Below are positions 17,608-26,015 of a stretch of DNA of 64,000 nt, one piece after another; the stretch's first letter is position 1; every line of letters begins with the position of its first letter. Position numbers and translations under genes: made by a program. The stretch is taken from positions 1,922,001-1,986,000 of the forward strand of contig OY762962.1 of NCBI GenBank assembly GCA_963667195.1, given 5' to 3'. This DNA is from UBA7703 sp963667195 (GTDB lineage Bacteria; Bacillota; Clostridia; Christensenellales; CAG-138). Below the pieces are notes generated by a model that worked only from the letters and a program-made list of their open reading frames with translations, searched no databases and was not told the origin of the DNA.

Positions 17608-19095
17608 TTAGCCGCAGCAGCTGCCCTGCGCCCTGTTCTGGCTGAGGTTGGGTGCTGCGGAATCGAGTGCGGGAGTTGTTTCCGCGGACGGAAGAGCGGC
17701 TTCCGGCTCCGTGAACAGGTTGTCCACCACGAGAATGCGCCCGTCCTTCATGCCCATCCAGCAGGTATACGGGATGAGGCCGGACTCCGTCGGTGTAAAT
17801 TTGATCACATTATCGCCGGGCGTCAGCGTTTTTTTCACGTCAAAGGAGGGAAACACGACCGTCTGATTGCAGCCGGTGATCGAGTTTTCATCCGCCGTGA
17901 TGGTCAGTTCGACTGGGATACCCTTCTGCACGATGATAAACGGATAGACGGAGGGGTTCAGGGTTGCCTGAATCTTCTGTACGTCGCCATCCAGCTTCGC
18001 GGGGAGATATCCTTTGTCTAGCGCCTGCTGAAGCAGGGAATCCGCGCTGCTGTCTTTTTGCTGTACTGCTGCGGTGGCGGTTGGTGCCGCTTCCAGCGTA
18101 GTCGTACTACGTACACCGAAAAGCGAGAGCGCGTTGCTTGCCATCACGATGGCGAAAAACACGACAAGAACGGCGCTCACCCGCTGCACGACATAGGCAA
18201 ACTTGCCCTTGAGCACGGAGAAGAGCGCGCCCGCGCCGAGCATCAGCGGAACGGTGCCGAGCGAGAAGAGGAACATGGAAAGCGCGCCCGTGAGTACGGA
18301 ACCTGTTGCGAGGGCATAGAGCTGCATCGCCTGCAGTGGCCCGCAGGGCATAAACCCGTTGAGCAGGCCGACCACGAGCGGCCCTTTGCCCGCGCTCTTT
18401 TTGCCGATACCGGCAGCAAGGAAACGCGGCATCCTTGGCGTCAGCCACCAGGGCAGCCAACCCAGCATGCTCAACCCCATCAGGAGCATCCCGACGGCGG
18501 CAAGCGAAAGAAGGATCGCCTTGACCGTTTCACTCAGAAACAGCACGGAACCGATGCCGCCCACCACACCGCCGATGACGGTATACGAGATCACGCGGCC
18601 GAGGTTGTACAAAAGCGGATTGCGAAGCTTCGCTTTGGCATTCCCGTCTGTGCCGACGCTCTGGGAAAGGTTGATGCCGCCGCACATCGCGATGCAGTGG
18701 ATGCTCGTGAACAACCCCGTCACAAACAACGCGGCAAGCGAGATCGTGCTGTCTATCTTCGGGATATAGCCGAAGAAGTCGAAGCCGACCGTGTAGCGCA
18801 GGATGAAATACAGTGCGAGGATGATGAGCACGACTGGAACCACCTTGGAGATCGGTTGCGCGTTTTTGTCCGCGCCGACCACGCGATAGCCTTCGGCGGT
18901 GACCGCCTCCGTGACCGCGGAAACGAGGCGCTCTTCGTCGGTTACGTCCGAATCGTAGGTGACTTCGAGACGCTTTCCGGAGAAAGACGCGATCGCGCTG
19001 GTGACGCCCCTTACTTTGCGGGCGGCTTTTGACACGCGCATTTCGCAGTGTCCGCAGGTCATGCCGGAAACGTGGAAAACTCGCTTTTTATCCAT
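17608..19095 (-). CDS. HMA - DsbD_2/SafE-like membrane - cupredoxin fusion protein
   Basis: 495 residues in three parts. Residues 1-75 are a heavy-metal-associated domain with GMTCGHCEMRV. Residues about 85-330 form a six- to eight-segment membrane domain with TGLFTSIHCIAMCGGINLS and a second Cys-Gly-Pro element (FMPCGPLQAMQ), the pattern of the DsbD_2/TauE-SafE-like group. The C-terminal 130 residues form an extracytoplasmic cupredoxin-like domain with GCNQTVVFPSFD and YTCWMGMKDG, whose Cys and Met suit a metal site. The protein ends SCCG. It probably moves or hands over copper, or electrons, with CopA encoded next. The ATG at 19095 has GGAAGG; an earlier start at 19152 would add 19 residues of poor quality. 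Confidence 0.85.
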   Translation of the reverse strand: MDKKRVFHVSGMTCGHCEMRVSKAARKVRGVTSAIASFSGKRLEVTYDSDVTDEERLVSAVTEAVTAEGYRVVGADKNAQPISKVVPVVLIILALYFILRYTVGFDFFGYIPKIDSTISLAALFVTGLFTSIHCIAMCGGINLSQSVGTDGNAKAKLRNPLLYNLGRVISYTVIGGVVGGIGSVLFLSETVKAILLSLAAVGMLLMGLSMLGWLPWWLTPRMPRFLAAGIGKKSAGKGPLVVGLLNGFMPCGPLQAMQLYALATGSVLTGALSMFLFSLGTVPLMLGAGALFSVLKGKFAYVVQRVSAVLVVFFAIVMASNALSLFGVRSTTTLEAAPTATAAVQQKDSSADSLLQQALDKGYLPAKLDGDVQKIQATLNPSVYPFIIVQKGIPVELTITADENSITGCNQTVVFPSFDVKKTLTPGDNVIKFTPTESGLIPYTCWMGMKDGRILVVDNLFTEPEAALPSAETTPALDSAAPNLSQNRAQGSCCG

Positions 19096-19293
19096 TTGCG
19101 TATACCTTCCATCTGATGAAAATGATGAAAACCTGGAAAAGAACCGTTCCATGCGGCTCTCTTACGGGTTCATCATATGGAAGTCGTGTGAAGATTTTAT
19201 GTAGATCAACCCCGCCGTATGCTCGAATCAATTGGCAATCATGCGTGCGATCATTTTGGAGAAAATGCAGTGTGCACACCTGCACCGCCAAAA

Positions 19294-19317
19294 CAAAAAA
19301 GCCCGCACGAGGCGGGC
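19294..19317 (-). terminator. Rho-independent terminator after gntR
   Basis: GCCCGC and GCGGGC pair around a five-base loop; on the minus strand the stem is followed by TTTTTTG. It ends the nucleoside operon and isolates it from the copper operon. Confidence 0.8.
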
Positions 19318-19359
19318 ATAGACATAGAATTTCGCGAAAATAGCACATCGGGATAAACT

Positions 19360-20139
19360 TTAGACGTTTTCCTTAGGCATTCTGTGCTGGTTGATCTCAA
19401 TGTGGCAGTGCTCTTTTTGGATGTAGTGCTTGTTGCAGACCGCAGGGCCTATGTCGTCCGGCAGGAAGAGATCCTCGCGAATCAGCATGACTTCCTTGTT
19501 GGGAGACATCACGTATTTTCCGGAGATGAAGTTACCGACCGAGGTGGAGGTAACCGAGATGCGGGAGCGCTCCGCCAGTTCGTAAACCGTGCTCTCCAGC
19601 GTCGGCAGGATCATGGCCGGCTGGTTGAGCTTGAGTTCCAGCGGTGCTAAGGCTTCCACCGGGATCAGCGTGAGCGTATATGCGATGATGTTGCCGCCGT
19701 TGCGATACCAGCGGTCAACGGCGACCATCACGGCGGACTCGCGCTGAAACTGCTCGTTGTTCTGCTCGTTGGGAACCTCGATGCGGAATTCCGTCTCCAC
19801 GTGGTCGATCGCAACATCGCAGCATTGATAGACCGGATGCCCGAGATAGTCCAGTGTGCGGTGCTGCTTTGCGCCTTGACGAATGACGAAATTGCCCTTG
19901 CCGTGGTGCTTCTGAATCAGGCCGTCCTCCTGCAGGAGCTCCAGCGCCTGCCGCAAGGTCATGCGGCTGACGCCGAGCTGCGCCGCGAGCTTTGGTTCCG
20001 AGGGCAGCCAGGAATCGCCCGGAAACGTTCCGTTGAGCATCATCTTGAGCAGTTGCTCATAGACGCGAACGAACGTCAGGTTTTTCTCCTGCGTCAGGTG
20101 CCTAAGATCGGTTGTGTTCTTCTCGTTGACTTCCTGCAT
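19360..20139 (-). CDS. GntR-family regulator (HutC type, UTRA domain)
   Basis: 259-residue transcription factor. The winged helix-turn-helix (about 22-90) has LPSEPKLAAQLGVSRMTLRQALELLQEDGLI and the wing GKGNFV; a UTRA effector domain fills about 105-250. It is the last gene of a purine-nucleoside operon and most likely represses it, with a nucleoside or base as effector (inference). A promoter of its own (20171-20199) overlaps a box shared with the promoter of the first gene of the operon, which suggests autoregulation. The ATG at 20139 has GAGGG only three bases upstream, so initiation may be weak. Confidence 0.9.
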   Translation of the reverse strand: MQEVNEKNTTDLRHLTQEKNLTFVRVYEQLLKMMLNGTFPGDSWLPSEPKLAAQLGVSRMTLRQALELLQEDGLIQKHHGKGNFVIRQGAKQHRTLDYLGHPVYQCCDVAIDHVETEFRIEVPNEQNNEQFQRESAVMVAVDRWYRNGGNIIAYTLTLIPVEALAPLELKLNQPAMILPTLESTVYELAERSRISVTSTSVGNFISGKYVMSPNKEVMLIREDLFLPDDIGPAVCNKHYIQKEHCHIEINQHRMPKENV

Positions 20140-20152
20140 ATGCCCTCAGTAC

Positions 20153-20178
20153 ACGATTGTATTTGCCTCAATCGTAAA
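20153..20178 (-). promoter_or_regulatory. Candidate GntR operator at its own promoter
   Basis: ACGATTG and CAATCGT form an inverted repeat with a 9-bp spacer (20153-20175), covering the -10 region. The 11-mer TTTACGATTGA on the minus strand (20168-20178) recurs at the promoter of the BMP operon (27256-27266). Confidence 0.45.
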
Positions 20179-20199
20179 TTGTTTTTTGTGAAATTGCAA
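20171..20199 (-). promoter_or_regulatory. Promoter of gntR
   Basis: On the minus strand TTGCAA and TACGAT are 17 bp apart, 32 bases before the regulator start, in the 80-base gap behind the nucleoside phosphorylase gene. Confidence 0.5.
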
Positions 20200-20219
20200 G
20201 GCGGATTTCTTGCGTTGGC

Positions 20220-20999
20220 TTACGCGTTTTTTTGCTGCTCGAAGCGATAGATGGTCTCCAGCACGATCCGGATTTCGCGCTCCCAGGCTTCCGCAAGTTT
20301 CACGTTCTTTTCGGTGTAGATGACCTCCTGATTGGTCAGGTTTCCGCTCGTGCCGCAGATGCAGGCGGTGCGCACGCCGCGCAGGTGCCCGATCGTATAG
20401 AGCGCGGAGGACTCCATCTCGATGTTCATGATCTTGTACTTGCGAAGCTGATCCAGAAACTCCGGCGTCTCGCCATAAAACGCGTCGTCGCTGGAGTTGA
20501 TGCCGACATAGACGGTCTCGCCGGTGGGGGCGCACATCTCGCGCGCGGTTTCGATGAGTTTCCAGGTGAGCTCCAGATCCGGCACGGCGGGAAACGAATC
20601 CGGCACATAGAAGCGCGAGGTGCCCTCGTTCTTCATGGCGGCTCTGCTGATCATCAGGTCTCCAATGCGAATTCGCGGATCGAGCGCCGCGCTGCTGCCG
20701 ATGCGGATAAGCGCCTTCGCGCCGATGTTGATGAGCTCTTCCGCGGCGATGGCGGCGGAGGGGCAGCCCATGCCGGTGGAGGTGACGCTGACCTTCACGC
20801 CTTTGTAGTAGCCGGTAAACGTTCTGTGCTCGCGGTTGTTGGCCATGAGCTTTGCGTCGTCCAGATAGCCTGCCACGATATCGCTGCGCGCGGGATCGCC
20901 GGGAAGGAGGACGTATTCGCCGATTTCGCCCGGAGACAGCGCGATATGATACTGCTTTTGCCCAAAGGTTACTTCGTTTTTGTTCAGGATTTCACTCAT
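20220..20999 (-). CDS. Nucleoside phosphorylase (uridine/purine phosphorylase family)
   Basis: 259-residue NP-I family enzyme that splits a nucleoside with phosphate into base and (deoxy)ribose 1-phosphate. Seen are the phosphate loop VLLPGDPARSD, NREHRTFTGYYKG, STGMGCPSAAI, the LIRIGSSAALDP strand, and the ribose/base site NIEMESSALYTI. The MESSALYT segment and RIGSSA fit the uridine phosphorylase branch, but operon context with a purine-type deaminase argues for purines; the substrate remains open. The start at 20999 follows AAGGAG by about twelve bases; the earlier frame extension would run into the previous gene. It is downstream of the amidohydrolase. Confidence 0.9.
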   Translation of the reverse strand: MSEILNKNEVTFGQKQYHIALSPGEIGEYVLLPGDPARSDIVAGYLDDAKLMANNREHRTFTGYYKGVKVSVTSTGMGCPSAAIAAEELINIGAKALIRIGSSAALDPRIRIGDLMISRAAMKNEGTSRFYVPDSFPAVPDLELTWKLIETAREMCAPTGETVYVGINSSDDAFYGETPEFLDQLRKYKIMNIEMESSALYTIGHLRGVRTACICGTSGNLTNQEVIYTEKNVKLAEAWEREIRIVLETIYRFEQQKNA

Positions 21000-21058
21000 G
21001 TTTGTTACTCGCTCCTTTTTTGTTGCGTATAGATAAATTATGTGAAACGCGGTATGCG

Positions 21059-22396
21059 TTACGCTTGCCGTTTGGCATGAGACACAAGGTATTCGGAGGC
21101 TTCCTGCGCGTTTCTGCGCACCTCGTCGCAATCCATCGTACGGATGCTGCGGTTTTGCATCACCCAGCTTCCGTTGACCGCCATGTCGCAGACATCCGCG
21201 CCGCAGGCGGAGTAGGCGACGGTGGAGTAGAGATTGCTTAGCGATTCGCGGTGCAGCGGCACAAGACGCGTACTCTTGGTGTCCAGCGCGATGAAGTCCG
21301 CGCGCTTGCCGGATTCGAGGGTGCCAATCTGCCGCTCGAGCCCGAGCGCGATGGCGCCTTCGATGGTAGCCAAGCGAACCATCTCCCGTGCATTGAACAT
21401 CGTTGCGTCGTTCTCCGCGAGCTTTTGAATCAGCGCGCCCGTGCGAAGATCGCGCAATAAGTCCATGCTGTTGTTGCTCTGCGCGCCGTCGGTGCCGATG
21501 GACACCTGAATGCCGTGCTCGCGAAGCGCGCGATAGGGCATACGACCGGAGACAAGCTTGAGATTGCTCACGGGGTTATAGGAAGCGTGAATGTTCCGCC
21601 GCGCATAGAGTTCCATGTCGTGTTCGTCGAGATGAATGCTGTGCGCCGCGAGCACGCGGTTTTCCAGCACGCCGAGGCTTTCGAGCCACTGCGTCGGTGT
21701 CTTGCCGTATTTCGCCAGAATCTGTTTGTTTTCGTCCTGCGTTTCGGAGATATGCGTGTGCAGAAGCACGTCGTGCTTGCGGCAAAATTCCGCGACGCGG
21801 ATAAACTGCTCCGCGCTGACACTATACGGCGCGTGCGGGCCGAGGCAGGGGTAGACCAGTGTCTCTTCTTCGCGACCCAGCCAGTGTTTGACAAAGTCGC
21901 AAGCCGCGCGTAGGGTATCGTCCGTTTCGACTGAGGGCTTTTCAAACACGGTTGCGCCGAGGACGCTCCGAAGGCCGCTCTTGCTCGCGACGGGCGCAAT
22001 CGCCTCCGCATAGTAAAACTGGTCGCAATAGGTCGTGATGCCGCTTGAGATATATTCCATGCACGAAAGCGCGGTTCCGGCCTGCGCGCGCGCGGCGTTC
22101 AGGTGCGCTTCCATCGGCCACATGGCCTTGTTGAGCCAGTCCATGAGCTGCAGATCATCCGCCTGATTTTTAAACAGGGAAGAGTGCGAATGCGTATGCG
22201 TGTTCACGAGCCCCGGCAGGACGAGTCTGCCTTCCAGATCGATCACGTCGCCTTCCAGCGGAATCTCGTGCTCGTGGCCAACGCGCAGGATCGTGTTGCC
22301 CTGCACGGTCATTCTCCCACGCGGGAAGAAGCTGTCTTCTCCGTCCACGGTGAGGATGGTGCAGTTTGTGAGCGTATAGGTGCTTGTTTTCTGCAT
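21059..22396 (-). CDS. Amidohydrolase (SAH/adenosine-type deaminase, TrzA/MtaD family)
   Basis: 445-residue zinc-dependent cytosolic deaminase. The metal-binding HxH lies in LPGLVNTHTHSHSSLF, the further ligands in CLGPHAPYSVS and LLHTHISET, and in VLAAHSIHLDEHD; the catalytic Asp is in SIGTDGAQSNNSMDLL. The family includes S-adenosylhomocysteine/5'-deoxyadenosine deaminases, guanine deaminase-like and triazine hydrolases. With a nucleoside importer before it and a nucleoside phosphorylase after it, deamination of an adenosine-like nucleoside to an inosine-like one is the simplest reading, as inference. A GGAGAACGCC leader precedes the ATG, ten bases after the permease gene. Confidence 0.88.
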   Translation of the reverse strand: MQKTSTYTLTNCTILTVDGEDSFFPRGRMTVQGNTILRVGHEHEIPLEGDVIDLEGRLVLPGLVNTHTHSHSSLFKNQADDLQLMDWLNKAMWPMEAHLNAARAQAGTALSCMEYISSGITTYCDQFYYAEAIAPVASKSGLRSVLGATVFEKPSVETDDTLRAACDFVKHWLGREEETLVYPCLGPHAPYSVSAEQFIRVAEFCRKHDVLLHTHISETQDENKQILAKYGKTPTQWLESLGVLENRVLAAHSIHLDEHDMELYARRNIHASYNPVSNLKLVSGRMPYRALREHGIQVSIGTDGAQSNNSMDLLRDLRTGALIQKLAENDATMFNAREMVRLATIEGAIALGLERQIGTLESGKRADFIALDTKSTRLVPLHRESLSNLYSTVAYSACGADVCDMAVNGSWVMQNRSIRTMDCDEVRRNAQEASEYLVSHAKRQA

Positions 22397-22406
22397 GGCG
22401 TTCTCC

Positions 22407-23324
22407 TTAGTCGATCAGTTCGCCAGATGCTTCGGGTGCTTTTGCCTTTCGGCCGACGACGACGAGCACGATGAGCGTCAGCGCGTAGGGGACCATCTGC
22501 ACAAACTGGTCGGGAATCGGCAGGCTCAGGTTGATGCGCAGCGCCTGCGCAAAGGCAAACAGCAGACTCGCGAGGAAGGAACCAAGCGGGTTCCAACCGC
22601 CGAAGATATTCGCCGCGAGCGCGATGAATCCGCGACCTGCGACCATGTTGTTGACGAAGAGGTTGTTCTGCACGATCGAAAGATACGCGCCCGCCATGCC
22701 GCAGAGCATGCCGCAGACGACGACCGCAACATAGCGGTACTTTCGAACGTTGATGCCGACCGTGGCCGCCGCGCGCGGGTGATCGCCGATGGCACGAAGG
22801 TGCAATCCAGCTTTGGTGCGGTACATGAAAAACCAGGCCGCAAACACGATGAACAACGTCAGATACAGAAACGGGGATTGATCCGCAAACAGCGCGCCCA
22901 CCACGGGGATATCCTTCAAGAGCGGGATGCTCATGGTGCCGAGCTGGGTGACCGTGCCGCTGATGCCGTCCGTGCCCCAAACCACACGGGTGAGCACGAC
23001 GGTGAGTCCCACAGAGAGGATGTTGATGCCGACGCCGCTGACGGTTTGGTTCGTGTGGTAGCGAATGCTCAGTACCGCGTGAACCAGCGCGATCAAGCCG
23101 CCGCAAGCGATGGAAAACAGAACGCCGAGCCACGGGTTTCCCGTGAGATGCGTGCCCAGCACGCCGCCGAACGCGCCGATGAGCATCATGCCCTCTACGC
23201 CGAGGTTGATGATGCCGCTGCGCTCGCAGATGGTTGCCCCGACGGCGGCCAGCGTCAGCGGAATCGCAAAGCGAAGCGTGGTGAGAACGATGTTGAACGA
23301 GAAGATGTATTGCAGGTTATCCAT
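22407..23324 (-). CDS. Nucleoside-type ABC transporter permease 2 (BMP-linked)
   Basis: 305-residue membrane permease of the branched-chain-amino-acid/CUT2-like fold used by BMP nucleoside importers (NupQ/YufQ type). Typical are the early TLAAVGATICERSGIINLGVEGMMLIGAF, the loop TNQTVSGVGINIL, the GLHLRAIGDHPRAAATVGINV coupling region, and GRGFIALAANIFGGWNPLGSF. The start at 23324 has AGAGGAA and overlaps the upstream permease by eight bases. It pairs with that permease to form the channel. Confidence 0.9.
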   Translation of the reverse strand: MDNLQYIFSFNIVLTTLRFAIPLTLAAVGATICERSGIINLGVEGMMLIGAFGGVLGTHLTGNPWLGVLFSIACGGLIALVHAVLSIRYHTNQTVSGVGINILSVGLTVVLTRVVWGTDGISGTVTQLGTMSIPLLKDIPVVGALFADQSPFLYLTLFIVFAAWFFMYRTKAGLHLRAIGDHPRAAATVGINVRKYRYVAVVVCGMLCGMAGAYLSIVQNNLFVNNMVAGRGFIALAANIFGGWNPLGSFLASLLFAFAQALRINLSLPIPDQFVQMVPYALTLIVLVVVGRKAKAPEASGELID

Positions 23325-24381
23325 TCCGCGTTCCTCTCTTTCTCTTGGCAATCTGGCTGACGATCTCCGGCGTTGCCACAAAGAGAATCACCAGTCCCTG
23401 AATCACCATCACCATATTGGTGGAGACGTTGGCGACATAGCTCATCTTCATCGAGCCTGCCTCCAGCGCACCAAAGAGCAGAGAGGTGAGCAGGATGCCG
23501 AAGGGATTGTTGGAGCCGAGCACCGCGACCGCGATGCCGGTAAAGCCGAATCCCGGAGAGAACCCGTCGATGAACCTGCCGTACTTGCCGAGGACTTCCG
23601 TCACACCCGCAAGCCCCGCCAGCATGCCGCTAAACGCCATCACGCCGATGGTGGTCAGCGCGATGTTGATGCCGGAGGAAGCGGCGGCGTTCAGGTTTTC
23701 GCCAACCGCACGGATGTTGAAGCCTACACGGGTGGAGCGGAAGAGGAAGAAGATCAACACCGCGAACGCAAGCCCCAGATAGAGCGCCGTGGTCAGCTGC
23801 GAGCGGGGGATGATCGTCGCAAACAGATAGTTGTTCGAGATTGCCTCGCTCTGCGCGGTCATGCTGTTCTCCGCCTTAAGCGGACCGTTGACCATGTAGG
23901 AGGTAAAGAGCGACACGATGTAGTTGATCATGATCGCAACAATGACCTCGTTGATGCGCATCTTGGCTTTGATGACGCCGATCAGCGCGCCGACCGCGCC
24001 GCCCGCGAGCATGCCCGCGAGGATTGCTGCGACGAGCACGACGATGCGCGGCAGCCCGTTGAGAGCGAGCGCGGTGACCGCGCTGGCAAGCGCAGCGAGA
24101 TACAGCTGGCCTTCACCGCCGATGTTGAAGATGCCGCCTTTGTTCGCCACGGCAAACGCAAAACCCGTGAACATCAGGGGAATGCTTTTACTGAGTGTGT
24201 TGGCGATTGCGTTTGCGGAGCCGAACGCGCCGTTGAGCATCGCACCAAACGCGCGGAGCGGGTCGTAACCCGCAACGAGCATCACGATCGTTGCCAAAAT
24301 CAGAGAGAGGACTACCGCGGCGAGGGAGTAGAGGAGTCGTGCCGCAAGCGCGGGCAGCTTACGATCTTGCTGTTGCTTCAT
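23317..24381 (-). CDS. Nucleoside-type ABC transporter permease 1 (BMP-linked)
   Basis: 354-residue permease of NupP/YufP type. The landmark AFAVANKGGIFNIGGEGQLYLAAL, MRINEVIVAIMINYIVSLF and GFNIRAVGENLNAAASSGINIALTT coupling helix are all present, along with GFTGIAVAVLGSNNPFGILLTSLLFG. The ATG at 24381 has AAAGGAGG at nine bases. The gene overlaps the ATPase gene upstream by 23 bases, which indicates tight translational coupling of transporter subunits. Confidence 0.9.
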   Translation of the reverse strand: MKQQQDRKLPALAARLLYSLAAVVLSLILATIVMLVAGYDPLRAFGAMLNGAFGSANAIANTLSKSIPLMFTGFAFAVANKGGIFNIGGEGQLYLAALASAVTALALNGLPRIVVLVAAILAGMLAGGAVGALIGVIKAKMRINEVIVAIMINYIVSLFTSYMVNGPLKAENSMTAQSEAISNNYLFATIIPRSQLTTALYLGLAFAVLIFFLFRSTRVGFNIRAVGENLNAAASSGINIALTTIGVMAFSGMLAGLAGVTEVLGKYGRFIDGFSPGFGFTGIAVAVLGSNNPFGILLTSLLFGALEAGSMKMSYVANVSTNMVMVIQGLVILFVATPEIVSQIAKRKRGTRNG

Positions 24382-25879
24382 CTGCCTGCGCCTCCTTTCT
24401 GCCCGCCATAAGCAGGCTGATGGACTCGTTGTCAAACGCTTCCGTCTTGCGGACATCCATGAGCTCGCCTTTGTAGAGCACGCCGACCGTATCGCTCAGC
24501 TGGAAGATATCCGAAAGCTCCGCGGAGATGAGCAGGATTGCCGCGCCTTCGCTGCGGAGCCGCAGCAGCACGCTATGGATGTACTTGATCGCACCGATGT
24601 CGAGGCCGCGCACCGGCTGACAGGCGAGCACAAACCGCGGGTTTTTGCTGACTTCACGTGCAAGCACGAACTTCTGCTGGTTTCCGCCGGAGAGCGAACC
24701 CGCCTCCTGCTGCGTGCTGGTTGCGCGAACGTCGAACTGCTGCATCATGCGCGTGGTGCTTTCGTGGAGCTTTTTCGCCTGAATCAGTCCGCGCCGGACA
24801 TAGGCCGGATCGTATTGATTGCCGAGCAGGAAATTCTCCTGCAGGGAAACATGCGCCAGCAACGCCTGCTTGAGCCGGTCGGAGGGAATATACGCGATGC
24901 TGAGCCGCCTGCGCGCGCGCAGAGATAGCTCCAGCAGGTTCGTTTTCTGGTAGAAAATCCGTCCGCTTTTCGGCTTGAGCAGTCCCATGATGATCTGCTC
25001 GAGCTGCTGCTGTCCGTTGCCTTCCACGCCCGCAATGCCGAAGATTTCACCCGCGTGCACCTCGAAGGAAACCGTGGATTGCGCGTTTGGAAGTAGGCGC
25101 ACATCCTCCACGCGAAGGACAGCTTCACCTTTCGGGCAGGCCGGTTTTTCGATCTCAAACGTGACGTCGTGGCCGACCATGAGCCGCGCGAGCTCCTGCG
25201 GCGTTGCGGAGGAGGCGTCTAGCAGGGCGACGGATTTTCCGCCGCGGAGGATCGTGATGCGGTCGGCAACGTCGAGCGTTTCCTTTAATTTATGCGTGAT
25301 GAAGATGATGGTTTTGCCTTGCGCACGCATATCCTTGAGGATGGAGAGCAACTGCTCCGCCTCGATCGGCGTGAGTACCGCGGTCGGCTCGTCGAGAATG
25401 ATGATGCTGGCTCCGCGATAGAGTGTTTTTAATATTTCCACGCGCTGCTTCATGCCGACCGAAAGATCGCAAACCAGCGCGTCCAATTCGATATTAAAGT
25501 GATACTGATCCGAGAGCTGCTGCACTTGCTTGCGCGCGCGCTTGCGGTCGATCACAACGTTCCCCGGCTCGTTACCGAGGATGATGTTTTCCAGGCATGT
25601 TAGGTGGTTAATCAGCATGAAGTGCTGGTGCACCATGCCGATGCCCAACCCATAGGCAAGCCTTGGCGTGAGTGCGGGTATCAGCTGGCCTTCGATCTCC
25701 ACACAGCCTTCATCGGGGCAATGCAGACCGAAGAGAACGTTCATCAGCGTGGATTTTCCCGCGCCATTTTCGCCGAGCAGGCAATGGATTTCGCCCTGCT
25801 CCACCTGAAAATCGATATGGTCGTTTGCGGTCATGGCGCCGAAGCGCTTCGTGATACCGCGCATATTGACTGCCAACAA
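24359..25879 (-). CDS. Nucleoside-type ABC transporter ATP-binding protein (two NBDs)
   Basis: 506 residues with two ATPase domains. The first has Walker A GENGAGKS, signature LSVGMKQRVEILKTL and Walker B IIILDEPTAVLTPIEA. The second is divergent as usual in this family (GVEGNGQQQL in place of Walker A), with signature LSGGNQQKFVLAREV and FVLACQPVRGLDIGA, in which the usual Walker-B acidic residue is replaced. This arrangement is that of the NupO/YufO/RbsA class. The TTG at 25879 lies seven bases after GAGGTG and gives MLAVNMRGITKRFG; another TTG at 25915 and an ATG at 25828 are alternatives. Confidence 0.88.
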   Translation of the reverse strand: MLAVNMRGITKRFGAMTANDHIDFQVEQGEIHCLLGENGAGKSTLMNVLFGLHCPDEGCVEIEGQLIPALTPRLAYGLGIGMVHQHFMLINHLTCLENIILGNEPGNVVIDRKRARKQVQQLSDQYHFNIELDALVCDLSVGMKQRVEILKTLYRGASIIILDEPTAVLTPIEAEQLLSILKDMRAQGKTIIFITHKLKETLDVADRITILRGGKSVALLDASSATPQELARLMVGHDVTFEIEKPACPKGEAVLRVEDVRLLPNAQSTVSFEVHAGEIFGIAGVEGNGQQQLEQIIMGLLKPKSGRIFYQKTNLLELSLRARRRLSIAYIPSDRLKQALLAHVSLQENFLLGNQYDPAYVRRGLIQAKKLHESTTRMMQQFDVRATSTQQEAGSLSGGNQQKFVLAREVSKNPRFVLACQPVRGLDIGAIKYIHSVLLRLRSEGAAILLISAELSDIFQLSDTVGVLYKGELMDVRKTEAFDNESISLLMAGRKEAQADEATARS

Positions 25880-26015
25880 CGGGGTGCACCTCGTTTTCGT
25901 TTCGTTTGGAACCAAAGTTTCCTGTTCAAACGTGTTGCCGGAGAGGGTGAGGCTTGCGCTTCACCCTCCCAGCAACGTTTACGTTACGCGTAAATCAGCG
26001 GAATACGGGAATACC

